The position numbers and the translations under genes were made by a program. Positions 49,858 to 59,346 of a stretch of 64,000 nucleotides of DNA are shown here, one piece after another (position 1 is the first letter of the stretch; each line of letters begins with the position of its first letter). This DNA is from Brasilonema sennae CENA114. Its GTDB lineage: Bacteria > Cyanobacteriota > Cyanobacteriia > Cyanobacteriales > Nostocaceae. The stretch is taken from NCBI RefSeq assembly GCF_006968745.1, contig NZ_CP030118.1, forward strand, positions 6,840,284 through 6,904,283. Direction: 5' to 3'. The notes under the pieces were generated by a model. It did no database searches, was not told the DNA's origin, and saw only the letters and a program-made list of their open reading frames with translations.

Positions 49858-52800
49858 GTGGATTAAGAAGTATTTGAAGTTCTTTTTCAAGAAAAAGCAG
49901 ACTCGTTCTGTATATCGCGCAGAAGAACAAAAGATGACACCTCCACCCGCATTGACAAATGCGGATTTAGAATTTCTATTTACCCAACTGCTGGAAGGTG
50001 TGCATCAAGGAAGAGGGCAACAGTGGGCGATTAAATATCTACAAAGAATGGAAAAGCGTATCTCCAATGATCGCTGGATAGATTGGCTACTAGATTTTGG
50101 GGAAAGATTGTTAAAATCGCCAGCACCAAATAACCAATTAGCAGAACAAATGGTGCAACTAGGCGAGTTGGGTGTTGGGAAGGTTGGAGATTTATCTTAC
50201 GACATTGGCATACGATTGTTGACGCGAAACTTAGACAATTCGTATTGGGAAAGTGATCAAACACAAGATACGCAAACCATAACTGATACAACAGTGCGAA
50301 CCCAATTAGAACAGGGGTTGACACAAAACAAAAGCATAGAGGATTCAGACAATATTTCTGCAGCGATGCCTGCACCCTTTTTCAATCCTCCACAAGAAGA
50401 GTATATCAACAATCAAGAACAATTTATATGGCAATTTGATCAACCAGGTGTTGATTTGCTAATACCAGAATCTGCCTGGACTTCATCAGATGAGCAAAAG
50501 GAGGAAGAATCCTACTACTACGGGGTAGAACAAAGCGTGCAAGCAGGTTCACAAAGTCCTACAACCCAAGATTTTTCCGATCTTCAGTCACCAATTGCTG
50601 TCAGGCTGGATGAATTGCTAGTTAGGTTAGAGCAGAGTACAAGTTTAGTTGAGGAACTGGCTTCTGGGTTAGGCTCTCAAAGCGAAGCATCAATAAATAC
50701 AACTTTACCAAAAAATCAACAAAAAACGACTTTAGAACAAGCAGAAGCTTGGTTTTACGAAGGTCTTAACCAAGCTAAAACAGGTGATTTATCAGGAGCA
50801 ATTGTATCTTACAACAAAGCTATAGAAATTAATCCCAACTCGCAGGAATATTGGTTTAACCGAGGGCTAACACTATTTTATTTAGGAGAATTTAATGATG
50901 CGATCGCATCTTACGACGAAGCAATTGCACTTAAACCAGACTTTTATAAATGTTGGTATTACCGAGGCGGGGCATTAGGTGAACTAGAATGCTTTGAAGA
51001 TGCAATTTTGTGCTTTGATAAAGCTATAGAAATTAAGTTTAATTACCCAGAAGCTTGGTCTGGCAGAGGTATAGCATTGCAGAGATTAGGGCGTCCATCG
51101 GAAGCCGTTGCCAGTTACGATAAAGCAACCATACTGCAACCACAAGACCAAGATAATTGGTATTATCGAGGTCTGGCATTGGCGCAGGATGGACGAAATT
51201 ATGATGCGATCGCCTCATATGAGAAAGCTTTAGAAATCCAAAAGGACTTTCACTTAGCTTGGTACAAACGAGGTGTGGAACTTTCTGATTTAGGAGAATT
51301 TGAAGATGCAATTGCCAGCTTAGAACAAGCAACAGAAATTCAAAGCGACTTCTCGGAAGCTTGGTACGCTTTGGCTGGTGCGTTGGAGAAAGTAGGAAAA
51401 CATGAAGATGCGATCGCATCTTATGAAAAAGCGGCTCAAATCGATCCAAATTCTCATGAAGTTTGGATTGATAAAGGTGTGGTACAGTTCAGTTTGGGAC
51501 GCTGGGATGATGCAATTTCATCCTGGGAAAAAGCTTTAGAAATCAAACCCGACTACTATTTAGGCTGGTTCAACTGTGCTGTGGCGTTGGACAATCTCGG
51601 ACAGCGTGAAGAGGCAATTGCTTGTTATGATAAAGCGATAGAATTTTATCCTCAGTTTGAATTAGCTTGGTACAACCGAGCTATGCTGCTATTTTATTTG
51701 CAGAGATTTGAAGAAGCGATCGCCTCATATGATAGCGCTTTACAAATCAAACCTGAGTATTGGGAAGCCTGGATCGCCCGAGGGAATGCAGCAGAAAGTG
51801 TCGTTTATAGGAACAATTCACACTCTCGTTCAGCACAGGTGTATGAACAAGGGCTTGAAGAGAAATTAGCAAGCTATGAACAAGGGCTGAAATATGTTGA
51901 TCAAAATACACAGCCAGAAGGTTGGGGCAGATTGCATCTCGCGCTTGGCAATGCCTATTACGATCAAGGTAAGAGACATTCTACACCCTCCTATTATTGG
52001 CAACAAGCCGTCACTGCCTACAATCAGGCGCTTCATACTCTCACACCTGAACCCTTTGCTTTACTACACCTGGAGGTTTTGCAAAACCTGATCAAAACAC
52101 TTGTAGCTTTGGGGCAAACTTCCCAAGCGCAAGATTTTCATCTATATGGAACAGATTTCATACAATTTTTACTCAGCGAAACGACTCAATCTGATCAAGA
52201 GAAAAAACAGTTAGCACTCAAGTTTGCAGGTTTTGAACAGTTAGCAGTTGATATCGCTGTGCAGTCTGGTGAGATAGCGCAAGCTATAGAAATCGCCGAA
52301 CGTGGCAAAAATGCTTGTTTAACTTGGCTTCTGTATGGTTGGACAGATGAAATCAAACCACTTAGCTATCAGTCAATTCAGCAGCTTCTTAATCCTACAA
52401 CTGCAATTATTTACTGGCATATTAGCCCTTGCGCCTTACACACATTCATCATTAAATACAAGTCTCCAGAACCTATTCTCATTTTTAAACCCGTACTTGA
52501 TAGGGTGATTGATCAACTGCCTTTACCCGAGATGGTACAACGCTTGGTTGAATTTGAAGATTGGCTAAAAGATTGGAATCAACAATACAGCTCATATCAA
52601 CAACTTCAAACTAACGACGCATCAGACAAAAGTGTCCATCCATGGCAAGCAGAAATGGATAGATGGTTATTGAATTTGAAACAAATTCTCAACTTTTCTA
52701 CAATTGTGAATGAGCTTGAGGACATCACCAATCTGATTTTAATTCCCCACCGCGACTTACACAGATTTCCTCTTCACGCCCTTTTGAATATTTCCTCTGT

Positions 52801-53623
52801 TTGGGAAGAACAATCCTCAAAGCAAAACAATTATACATGTACCTATCTACCTAGCATCCAAATCGGGTTTTCTTTCAAATCCCAACAACTCTTGCAGGTT
52901 CAAAACCAATCATTACTCATTGTGGAACCCCAAGAAAGCATAAATTATCCGACACCACAATTTGCTGAACTTGAATCTGAAGCTATTAGCCAGATGTTTA
53001 CTTATTGCAGACGCATTCAAGGCTTACAAGCTACAAAACAACAGATAGAAAATGCTCTATCTGAAAATTACAATATTTTTCACTTTACAGGCTATGTAAC
53101 TGATAATTTAAATCAGCCGCACAAATCAGAATTTCTATTAGCAGGTGAAGAGAAATTAACTCTAGAGGAAATCTGCAAAAAGCCAATTGCAAGTTATAAC
53201 CTTATGACTCTTTTAACTTGTGAAACAACCATGACTAGCAACCAGAATATCACGACTGAATATGTTGGAATAGTCACTGCCTTTCTTAGTCAAAGAGTTA
53301 ATCATGTATTGAGTACTGTGTGGAGTGTGGAATCAGCTGCTACTACTTTGGTTATGATAGAGTTTTATCTGCGGCTTCAACAAAATAAATCAGCAGCCAA
53401 AGCATTGGCGGAAACAACCGCGTGGCTTAAGGAACTGACTGCTGGTGAACTGAAACAATGGTATGAAGAATTACTCAACCAACTACCTCAAGAAGGGCAA
53501 AAAATTAGGGCAAGTTTAACAACAGAATTACATAGAAGTCGTGAAATGTCAGCCGAAACCAAGCTCTATAATCACCCTTACTACTGGGCAGCTTTTAAAA
53601 TTGCAGGTAAGTTTTCTTTTTAA
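49838..53623 (+). CDS. TPR-CHAT protein (caspase-like), catalytic His position replaced by Tyr
   Basis: 1261 residues. Residues 1-130 are the domain shared with the preceding gene. An acidic linker (150-290) is followed by about ten TPRs (about 300-650; for example AIVSYNKAIEINPNSQEYWFNRG, AIASYDEAIALKPDFYKCWYYRG). A CHAT domain ends the protein (about 870-1255). In CHAT proteins of this type the sequence HFTGHG supplies the catalytic His; here it reads HFTGYV (His1082 to Val1087), with Tyr1086 at that place. The nucleophile Cys1128 is kept (LLTCETTM). ITTEYVGIVTAFLS, TVWSVESAAT and KALAETTAWLKELT are normal CHAT segments. CHAT proteases serve in regulated proteolysis; this one may be inactive or work as a scaffold. 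Confidence 0.88.
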   Translation: MLKWLLKWIKKYLKFFFKKKQTRSVYRAEEQKMTPPPALTNADLEFLFTQLLEGVHQGRGQQWAIKYLQRMEKRISNDRWIDWLLDFGERLLKSPAPNNQLAEQMVQLGELGVGKVGDLSYDIGIRLLTRNLDNSYWESDQTQDTQTITDTTVRTQLEQGLTQNKSIEDSDNISAAMPAPFFNPPQEEYINNQEQFIWQFDQPGVDLLIPESAWTSSDEQKEEESYYYGVEQSVQAGSQSPTTQDFSDLQSPIAVRLDELLVRLEQSTSLVEELASGLGSQSEASINTTLPKNQQKTTLEQAEAWFYEGLNQAKTGDLSGAIVSYNKAIEINPNSQEYWFNRGLTLFYLGEFNDAIASYDEAIALKPDFYKCWYYRGGALGELECFEDAILCFDKAIEIKFNYPEAWSGRGIALQRLGRPSEAVASYDKATILQPQDQDNWYYRGLALAQDGRNYDAIASYEKALEIQKDFHLAWYKRGVELSDLGEFEDAIASLEQATEIQSDFSEAWYALAGALEKVGKHEDAIASYEKAAQIDPNSHEVWIDKGVVQFSLGRWDDAISSWEKALEIKPDYYLGWFNCAVALDNLGQREEAIACYDKAIEFYPQFELAWYNRAMLLFYLQRFEEAIASYDSALQIKPEYWEAWIARGNAAESVVYRNNSHSRSAQVYEQGLEEKLASYEQGLKYVDQNTQPEGWGRLHLALGNAYYDQGKRHSTPSYYWQQAVTAYNQALHTLTPEPFALLHLEVLQNLIKTLVALGQTSQAQDFHLYGTDFIQFLLSETTQSDQEKKQLALKFAGFEQLAVDIAVQSGEIAQAIEIAERGKNACLTWLLYGWTDEIKPLSYQSIQQLLNPTTAIIYWHISPCALHTFIIKYKSPEPILIFKPVLDRVIDQLPLPEMVQRLVEFEDWLKDWNQQYSSYQQLQTNDASDKSVHPWQAEMDRWLLNLKQILNFSTIVNELEDITNLILIPHRDLHRFPLHALLNISSVWEEQSSKQNNYTCTYLPSIQIGFSFKSQQLLQVQNQSLLIVEPQESINYPTPQFAELESEAISQMFTYCRRIQGLQATKQQIENALSENYNIFHFTGYVTDNLNQPHKSEFLLAGEEKLTLEEICKKPIASYNLMTLLTCETTMTSNQNITTEYVGIVTAFLSQRVNHVLSTVWSVESAATTLVMIEFYLRLQQNKSAAKALAETTAWLKELTAGELKQWYEELLNQLPQEGQKIRASLTTELHRSREMSAETKLYNHPYYWAAFKIAGKFSF

Positions 53624-53633
53624 ACAGTTCCCC

Positions 53634-53822
53634 TCAATAGCGGAAACGATTCTGACGCTGCTTTTGCTTGGCAACTGCTTTGCGTTTACGTTTTTGAAGG
53701 GGTGTTTCAAAGTGACGGTGTTTCTTCACGTCCGGAAAAATTCCTGCCTTGGAAACTTCTCGCTTAAATCTGCGGAGGGCTGACTCAATTCCTTCATTTT
53801 CGCCAAGAATCACTTGGGTCAT
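53634..53822 (-). CDS. rpsU: Ribosomal protein bS21
   Basis: 62 residues from ATG 53822, set by AAGGAGGAG upstream on the minus strand. MTQVILGENEGIESALRRFKREVSKAGIFPDVKKHRHFETPLQKRKRKAVAKQKQ is the bS21 pattern with a basic tail that binds 16S rRNA near the anti-Shine-Dalgarno. It follows an RRM protein gene; rbpA-rpsU pairing is known from Anabaena, where expression rises in the cold. It ends 10 bases from the convergent CHAT gene. Confidence 0.95.
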   Translation of the reverse strand: MTQVILGENEGIESALRRFKREVSKAGIFPDVKKHRHFETPLQKRKRKAVAKQKQRQNRFRY

Positions 53823-53899
53823 TATTATCTCCTCCTTAAATTGATTAAATGAATAAATGGTCGGATAAGTTTGAGGAACGTAAGTTAAGCTGAAGCGCA

Positions 53900-53930
53900 A
53901 AAAAGGGCAGACTCTTTGTCTGCCCTTGAG
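53900..53930 (-). terminator. Hairpin between the RRM gene and rpsU
   Basis: AAGGGCAGAC (53904-53913) pairs exactly with GTCTGCCCTT (53919-53928). On the minus strand a T-run follows. It may end part of the transcripts so that rpsU is expressed less than the RRM gene. Confidence 0.65.
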
Positions 53931-53964
53931 ACTTTAGAGTTAAATTCTTTATCGCAAAGCTTAA

Positions 53965-54312
53965 TTAGTAGCCGCCGCGTCCGCGAGAAGAGTATCCTCC
54001 TCTATCTCTATCTCCACCGCCACCGCCACCGCCGTATCTACCACCACCACCACCAGATGAGCCTCTGTTCTCTTTGGGCTTAGCCTTATTAACCTTGAGG
54101 TTACGACCCATCCACTCAGCACCATCTAGAGCTTCTATTGCTGCAGTTTCATGTGCCTCTTCTGCCATTTCTATAAAAGCAAATCCTCGCACACGACCTG
54201 TTTCCCGGTCTACTGGCAATTGAACACTTTTCACCGTCCCATATTCTTCAAAAACCCGTCTGAGGTCATCTTGCTCAACTTGGTAAGATAAATTACCCAC
54301 GTAAATCGACAT
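53965..54312 (-). CDS. rbp: RNA-binding protein with RRM and Gly-rich tail
   Basis: 115 residues. A single RRM: RNP2 is IYVGNL, RNP1 is RVRGFAFIEM. The C-terminal 35 residues are Gly/Arg/Tyr-rich (SSGGGGGRYGGGGGGGDRD). Cyanobacterial Rbp proteins of this type bind RNA in the cytoplasm; some are cold-induced and others localise mRNA to the thylakoid surface. It precedes rpsU on the same strand. Confidence 0.92.
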   Translation of the reverse strand: MSIYVGNLSYQVEQDDLRRVFEEYGTVKSVQLPVDRETGRVRGFAFIEMAEEAHETAAIEALDGAEWMGRNLKVNKAKPKENRGSSGGGGGRYGGGGGGGDRDRGGYSSRGRGGY

Positions 54313-54593
54313 GAAACATCTCCAGAATCAAATGTTGTAGAAAGTTAGATTCGGAGAGACGCTTGTAAATAGATAAACACAAACTACACAACCGAATATA
54401 ATTCCTCGTTAGTAATTTTAGCATAAGATGACAAGATTCTGTTGTCTCTATGAAAAAAGTTCAGAAATGTTCAAATTGATTAACAACATAAGCTCTTGGC
54501 TTCCCAAGCCCCTTGCTTTGCAGCAGATTTAGCACCTGATTGTTGTGACAATAGTTATCACAAATTTGCGGATCACTACTATACTAAAGGGTG

Positions 54594-55817
54594 TTAAGGT
54601 ACACAAGCCACTTGCTCGATTCGATGAAAAAGTTCTACATTCAGCTTATACACCGCAGGATAGTAAAATTTAATTCTCTCAAGTGACGCAAAAATTGTGC
54701 TGGCGGGAGAGACTAAAATTTCTGTGAGTATGTCATTCAAAAAAGTTTTTCTTTCTTGCTGTGAATCATAAAAATTAAAATAATCAGCTAAACAAAAAGC
54801 AGCTAGTCTTTTAAATCCTTGATTGATGAGATAATCACGATTGAGATTTTCATATTGGTCAATAGCTGCAACGGTTTCCTCAACTTTTGTACAAATTTCT
54901 TGAATATCTAAATTATCTGGTTCTAGATCCGTAGCTGTTTTGAGGAATTGAAAAGCTGCTCTCCACATATCAAAGTTACTAGACTTTGCAGCAATGTTTG
55001 CGATTTCGATTCCCATGTTAGCAAATCTACTAGCAGCGTATCGTCGAATGTCTGAGTTTTTCGGTAGTAAGGATATAATTCTCCTGCCTAAGATTTCTAT
55101 TTTTTGTACTTCACCACTGTAAAAGTGAATGCGGCAGATAAAGAAAAGTGCTTCAAAGTCATTAGAATCAGCTTTCCCATCAGCACCAATAGCACGTTCT
55201 GCCCAAGCAAGTGCTTCAGAGTAATTTTTTTGATCAAGATAAGTTTCCGCTATATCTAAATAGGGTGCAGAATTAAATGGTTCTAATTTGACTACTTGCT
55301 GAAAGGAGTCACGAGCATTATGATAAATTGGAATTTTACTAAAATCTTCATTATCGGAACATTCAGCTTGCAGTTTGTAAGCAGAACCCAAGTTACTCCA
55401 ATAAAGTGTCATGTTTGGATTAGTTTTCGTTAGTGCTGTGTAGATTTTCACAGCAAAATCCCAATTTTCAGTGTGAATGTAACAAAGACCGAGTAGATGA
55501 CGAGCTATGTCAATTCTTGGTGCTAATACAAGAACTTGCTTAAGTAAAGGAATGGCGTTTGACCACTCTTCTACCTGCATTTTATTTTGAGCTTGCGAGA
55601 TCAGATCTTTAACTTGTTCGCCATACTTCTGCATGGCGTCATAATTTTCTCGTGATTTTGAGTCGAAGAGCGTGTTATACGCTATCCGAATTTGTTGAAA
55701 CCGTTCTGGATCTTTTTCTGGAGAATATTTACGAACTAACTGAAAATAAGCTCGTTTTATTTCATCAGCAGATGCCTGAGAGGAAATTTCCAGGATATGA
55801 TAGAGTTCATATACCAT
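54594..55817 (-). CDS. J-domain-like protein with TPR-type repeats; HPD motif reads SPE
   Basis: 407 residues. The N-terminus is a J fold: YELYHILEISSQASADEIKRAYFQLVRKYSPEKDPERFQQIRIAYNTLFDSKSRENYD. The expected HPD of the loop is SPE (Ser32-Pro33-Glu34), so it cannot be assumed to stimulate Hsp70 in the usual way. Residues 80-300 are TPR-like helices (AIPLLKQVLVLAPRIDIARHLLGLCYIHTENWDFAVKIYTALTKTNP). It is 6 bases downstream of the DnaK-like gene, hence in the same operon. Role: co-chaperone or adapter for that Hsp70. Confidence 0.82.
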   Translation of the reverse strand: MVYELYHILEISSQASADEIKRAYFQLVRKYSPEKDPERFQQIRIAYNTLFDSKSRENYDAMQKYGEQVKDLISQAQNKMQVEEWSNAIPLLKQVLVLAPRIDIARHLLGLCYIHTENWDFAVKIYTALTKTNPNMTLYWSNLGSAYKLQAECSDNEDFSKIPIYHNARDSFQQVVKLEPFNSAPYLDIAETYLDQKNYSEALAWAERAIGADGKADSNDFEALFFICRIHFYSGEVQKIEILGRRIISLLPKNSDIRRYAASRFANMGIEIANIAAKSSNFDMWRAAFQFLKTATDLEPDNLDIQEICTKVEETVAAIDQYENLNRDYLINQGFKRLAAFCLADYFNFYDSQQERKTFLNDILTEILVSPASTIFASLERIKFYYPAVYKLNVELFHRIEQVACVP

Positions 55818-55823
55818 CTATGA

Positions 55824-57572
55824 TTATTCCATGTGATTTTCTAAATCAAACAATAAGTCCACAAGGCTATCGCCTGCTTTTTGAATTTCTTGAATATTGT
55901 CATTCATGAGAGCTTTTTTGAGTTCCATAACAATATCAGATAACGGCGATCTTTCTTGAGGAGGTATTCCAGCCATATACCTTTCTGCTTTATTAATAAG
56001 TCCTTCGTATTGTCTTGCTTTAGCATTTTGCTTCCACAGTTCTTTGAGACGAGAAGCAGCATCAGCTATATCTTTGTTAGCCATGCGCTTGGCTGAAGAA
56101 CCGTAAGATAGCTCTACACTTTTATTAATATTAGGAATAGTCGCTTTTAGTTTAGCTATCCCATTAATGTCATAAGAAAATTCCACTTGCACTGCATAGG
56201 GAATACCATCAACAGCTGGAGGAATATCTGTGATCTGTGCTTCTATTCCTGTGTCAATAGCTTCATTTGGTAGCTTTGCTCTCCCTGTGTTGTCTTGATA
56301 GAGACGAATTTTTAACCGCTTTTGATCTGGTTTCAAAAGAGTGTAAGTTTTCAGAGTAGAATAAGGAATCGTTGTATTGGGTTGGATCAAAGGTTCATAG
56401 GTAAGCATATACTGTCCACCTACGTAACTCACCACTTCAATACCCAATCCAAAAGGAGCTACATCGGTGAGAATAACACCGGAATCCTGAGGAATGAAAC
56501 CTTTGGCTAGAGCAGCATGAATAGATGCACCAACACCCACAGCTAAGTCTGCACCAACATCAAGTGCTTTTCCTTGTTTACCAAACATCTGGACGACTAA
56601 TTGGCGAACAGCAGGAATGTAAGTTGTTCCACCTACAAGTAATACTCGATTGATTGTACTGGGGTGCAGATTTTTGGCATTTAGTGCTTGATGGATGCAG
56701 TCTCGCGCCTTTTGCAGTAGAGGTGCGATCGCCTGCTCAAACTCTTGCTGCGTCACTTCCACCTCTAAGTCAAGAAATTCACCATGACTTGCTGCAAAAT
56801 ACGGGATTCGTACATCATACGATTGTTGTGTAGAAAGAACTTTTTTAGCTTTTTCTGCAGCTTCTTTCAGTGCACCATGAGCTTTTTGAGAAATTTCTGC
56901 CTCAGGATTTTCTGTCTTAAATTTTCGATGAAGTAATCTTATCATTGCTTCATCGAAATCTTTACCCCCCAATTGAGGATTTCCGAAACTACACTTTACA
57001 TCAAGAACACCTGCAAGCATTTCCAGTACAGTGATATCTAATGTACCACCACCAAAATCAAAGACAACAAGCTGTTCTTCAACATCAATATTTTTGATTC
57101 CAAAAGCTAAAGCGGCTGCTGTTGGTTCATTTATCAGGCGAATAATTTTTAATCCTGCCAATTCACCTGCATTGAGTGTAGCTTGTCGAGCCGCATCTGG
57201 AAAGTTGGCTGGAACAGAAAGGACGACTTCTCGAATTTCTATTCCTAGTGCAACTTCCGCATTTTCCTTAAGTTGACGAAGAATTAAAGCAGAAATTTCT
57301 TCAGGTCGATACTCTTTCTCTAGCAGTTTTATTGTTTCTCCAGTTCCCATTTTCCGCTTGATTTCACGAGACCCTCGATTTGAGACATCAACCCAACTCC
57401 TGGCATTTTCTCCCACTAAGATTTCACCTTTTTTATTAATAGCAACAATTGAGGGAATAATCGCCATTTTTGTCACAGGATCAGGAATCGGAAATGACTC
57501 ATTATTTCGGTAGACGCAAATTTCAGATGTCGATGTTCCTAAATCAATTCCGATAGCATAATTTTTTGTCAT
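55824..57572 (-). CDS. DnaK-like Hsp70
   Basis: 582 residues, shorter than the usual 635-640. The nucleotide-binding domain is complete: YAIGIDLGTSTSEICVYRN, LSVPANFPDAARQATLNAGELAGLKIIRLINEPTAAALAFGI, VFDFGGGTLDITVLE and VLLVGGTTYIPAVRQLV. A substrate domain follows (ILTDVAPFGLGIEVV; GGQYMLTYEPLIQPNTTIP), and the lid is short. The C-terminus lacks the acidic EEVD-like tail. It belongs to a specialised group rather than the housekeeping DnaK. It lies between grpE and the J-like gene on the same strand. Confidence 0.9.
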   Translation of the reverse strand: MTKNYAIGIDLGTSTSEICVYRNNESFPIPDPVTKMAIIPSIVAINKKGEILVGENARSWVDVSNRGSREIKRKMGTGETIKLLEKEYRPEEISALILRQLKENAEVALGIEIREVVLSVPANFPDAARQATLNAGELAGLKIIRLINEPTAAALAFGIKNIDVEEQLVVFDFGGGTLDITVLEMLAGVLDVKCSFGNPQLGGKDFDEAMIRLLHRKFKTENPEAEISQKAHGALKEAAEKAKKVLSTQQSYDVRIPYFAASHGEFLDLEVEVTQQEFEQAIAPLLQKARDCIHQALNAKNLHPSTINRVLLVGGTTYIPAVRQLVVQMFGKQGKALDVGADLAVGVGASIHAALAKGFIPQDSGVILTDVAPFGLGIEVVSYVGGQYMLTYEPLIQPNTTIPYSTLKTYTLLKPDQKRLKIRLYQDNTGRAKLPNEAIDTGIEAQITDIPPAVDGIPYAVQVEFSYDINGIAKLKATIPNINKSVELSYGSSAKRMANKDIADAASRLKELWKQNAKARQYEGLINKAERYMAGIPPQERSPLSDIVMELKKALMNDNIQEIQKAGDSLVDLLFDLENHME

Positions 57573-57620
57573 TGCCTAACTAATTCCTTTATCACTGTAA
57601 ATTTTATAAGCTGTCATGCT

Positions 57621-57660
57621 AAAAAAAGTGCATACACTCAACAAGCTATGCACTTTTTTT
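57621..57660 (-). terminator. Perfect hairpin between grpE and dnaK-like genes
   Basis: AAAAAAAGTGCATA (57621-57634) pairs over all 14 bases with TATGCACTTTTTTT (57647-57660). Either strand would give a T-run, so it acts as a terminator or attenuator. It lies inside the chaperone cluster, so the ratio of GrpE to DnaK-like protein may be set here. Confidence 0.7.
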
Positions 57661-57744
57661 TGTACCTCTTGCAAAAAAGTAACAGGCGCTCATCCAAAGC
57701 GTATGCCTAGAGCATATTTTGATTTTTTCCTGTTATGGTGCTAG

Positions 57745-58386
57745 TTATTTTGCTACAACAACCTTTGCTTTCTCAAGAACTTTGTCACCAATTTTGTAAC
57801 CCCAACTGATACATCTAACGATATTGCCTGGTATTATATCTGATTCTTCCTCATCAATTGCTTCATGAAATCTTTCAGAAAGAGATTCTTTTTCTTGTGG
57901 AATGATACGCTCCATTCCTAAATTCAGAAATATTCCATTATAACCATCTAATATTCTATTGATTAACAGTTTGTGTTCATCTGTTTCGTAATCAACTGCC
58001 CTCTCTAATAACCGAAAAAACTCTATGGCTGACTGTTCCCAATAGTTAATCTTTCGTTGCAGTTCCCCATTCTTCTGACGCTGCTCCACAAGCATGTTTT
58101 CCACAGAGTTCTTAAAATCGTTCAGTTCTGCCAATGTGTATTCAAGTTTTTCATTTAATTCTTTAATCGCAGCAGTATTATCTAGAATTGCGTTAGTATT
58201 TGTGTAAGAAGCACGTTGTATTTTTATTTGTTCAGATACATATTCATTTAAAGATTCTTTGATAGATTTTTCTAGATTATTTTTCAAGAGATTATCTAAA
58301 TAGCTCTGTAAATTATCATTGAGTAAGTTCTGTAAAATTTTCTCTAATTCTTGAAAATCTTTATTGTTATTGTGACTGAAGCTCAT
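57745..58386 (-). CDS. grpE: GrpE-like nucleotide exchange factor
   Basis: 213 residues. A long N-terminal helix (KIQRASYTNTNAILDNTAAIKELNEKLEYTLAELNDFKNSVENMLVEQ) is followed by a small globular end with VVRCISWGYKIGDKVLEKAKVVVAK in the form IPGNIVRCISWGYKIGDKVLEKAKVVVAK, the beta-wing that touches the Hsp70 nucleotide site. It should exchange ADP for ATP on the adjacent DnaK-like protein. It is diverged and lacks the Gly/Asp-rich conserved box of housekeeping GrpE, which supports a dedicated partnership. Confidence 0.8.
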   Translation of the reverse strand: MSFSHNNNKDFQELEKILQNLLNDNLQSYLDNLLKNNLEKSIKESLNEYVSEQIKIQRASYTNTNAILDNTAAIKELNEKLEYTLAELNDFKNSVENMLVEQRQKNGELQRKINYWEQSAIEFFRLLERAVDYETDEHKLLINRILDGYNGIFLNLGMERIIPQEKESLSERFHEAIDEEESDIIPGNIVRCISWGYKIGDKVLEKAKVVVAK

Positions 58387-58499
58387 CTCATTTTACCAAT
58401 AATAAAAATTATGTAAAGTTTCTAACTGTTCAATCAAATATATGCTACTGCTAATATTAGCTAATTGATCACAATGATAACAAAGCAGTTCGCTATAGC

Positions 58500-58690
58500 A
58501 ATCCTAATTGATTTGCCCTACGGGCACCACTGGCGTATGCCTACGGCACGCTACGCGCTCCGTGAAACTTTTATATATATATGTGTTTCTTGGCGTCCTA
58601 GCCTGCGGAGGCGTTTATGTCCTGCGGACACGCACTCGTCGCACTCAAAGAACGCACTCGCGTGTCGCCAAGGGCGGTTAATATTTATAA
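58500..58690. repeat. Palindromic repeat block upstream of 58.9 kb gene
   Basis: Hairpins GCCCTACGGGC, TGCCTACGGCA, GTCCTGCGGAC and CTTGGCG...CGCCAAG are strung together in about 170 bases, the same type as those at 33.3 and 42.3 kb. An open frame here is repeat-derived. The rest of the gap 58387-58869 shows nothing else. Confidence 0.65.
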
Positions 58691-58869
58691 ATCCAATATA
58701 GGAATTCGGTTTTATTTATGAACTTACTCGTGTAGACGCTTAACATCAGAGCAAATATACATAATGTAAGGTCTTTAGTGTATTGCAAATTGAAAATCGC
58801 TATGATTCATTTGGTCAAGGGATTTACAAGTGATACTATGTTAGAGTCATGGCTTAATGCTCGCTCTCA

Positions 58870-59334
58870 ATGAACAAACCACTGAATGAAGCGCTTTCTC
58901 TTGAGATTGCCCAACGTGTAAAAAGCAAAGCTAAAACTCCGTTTGATAATGCTTACAGAGCAGCATTAGCGACTGAGGGAGCAATTTACGTACAAGGTTT
59001 TTTAGTTTTTGCTGGCAAGCCATACAAACCCATCGAACACGGTTGGATGGAATTGGAAGATTGTATTGTCGATCCAACATTAGCGTACCTTAACAAGAAT
59101 GCTCAACAACTTTGCTACTTTACAGCACAACGTTTCACCGTGAAGGAACTAAAAGCAATCATAGAAGAATCTAAAGAAGATTATCCAGAAGATGATCCAT
59201 TGCCAATTTATGGTGATCCACCTTACGAGTATTACGGGAATGTGATGTTGGGTGCTAAGGATTACTTAGAGGCTTATCAAGCAGCAGAGGCTAAGTGCAG
59301 AGAATTGAATCAGAAAAATGCTGATAAAAATTAA
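58870..59334 (+). CDS. Conserved hypothetical protein
   Basis: 154 residues, soluble. The central region is conserved-looking: YVQGFLVFAGKPYKPIEHGWMELEDCIVDPTLAYLNKNAQQLCYFTAQRFT. The GW-E-ED-IVDPT spacing resembles proteins in which a His and Asp follow a cysteine, as in transglutaminase-like folds, but no catalytic Cys is evident. The end is acidic and Gln/Lys-rich (EESKEDYPEDDPLPIYGDPPYEYYGNVMLG). Not assigned. It stands alone after a repeat block. Confidence 0.6.
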   Translation: MNKPLNEALSLEIAQRVKSKAKTPFDNAYRAALATEGAIYVQGFLVFAGKPYKPIEHGWMELEDCIVDPTLAYLNKNAQQLCYFTAQRFTVKELKAIIEESKEDYPEDDPLPIYGDPPYEYYGNVMLGAKDYLEAYQAAEAKCRELNQKNADKN

Positions 59335-59346
59335 CGCAGTCCTACT

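Noticed and set aside
58465..58701. 78-residue open frame
   Set aside because: Built from palindromic repeats; no ribosome site or conserved-looking residues.
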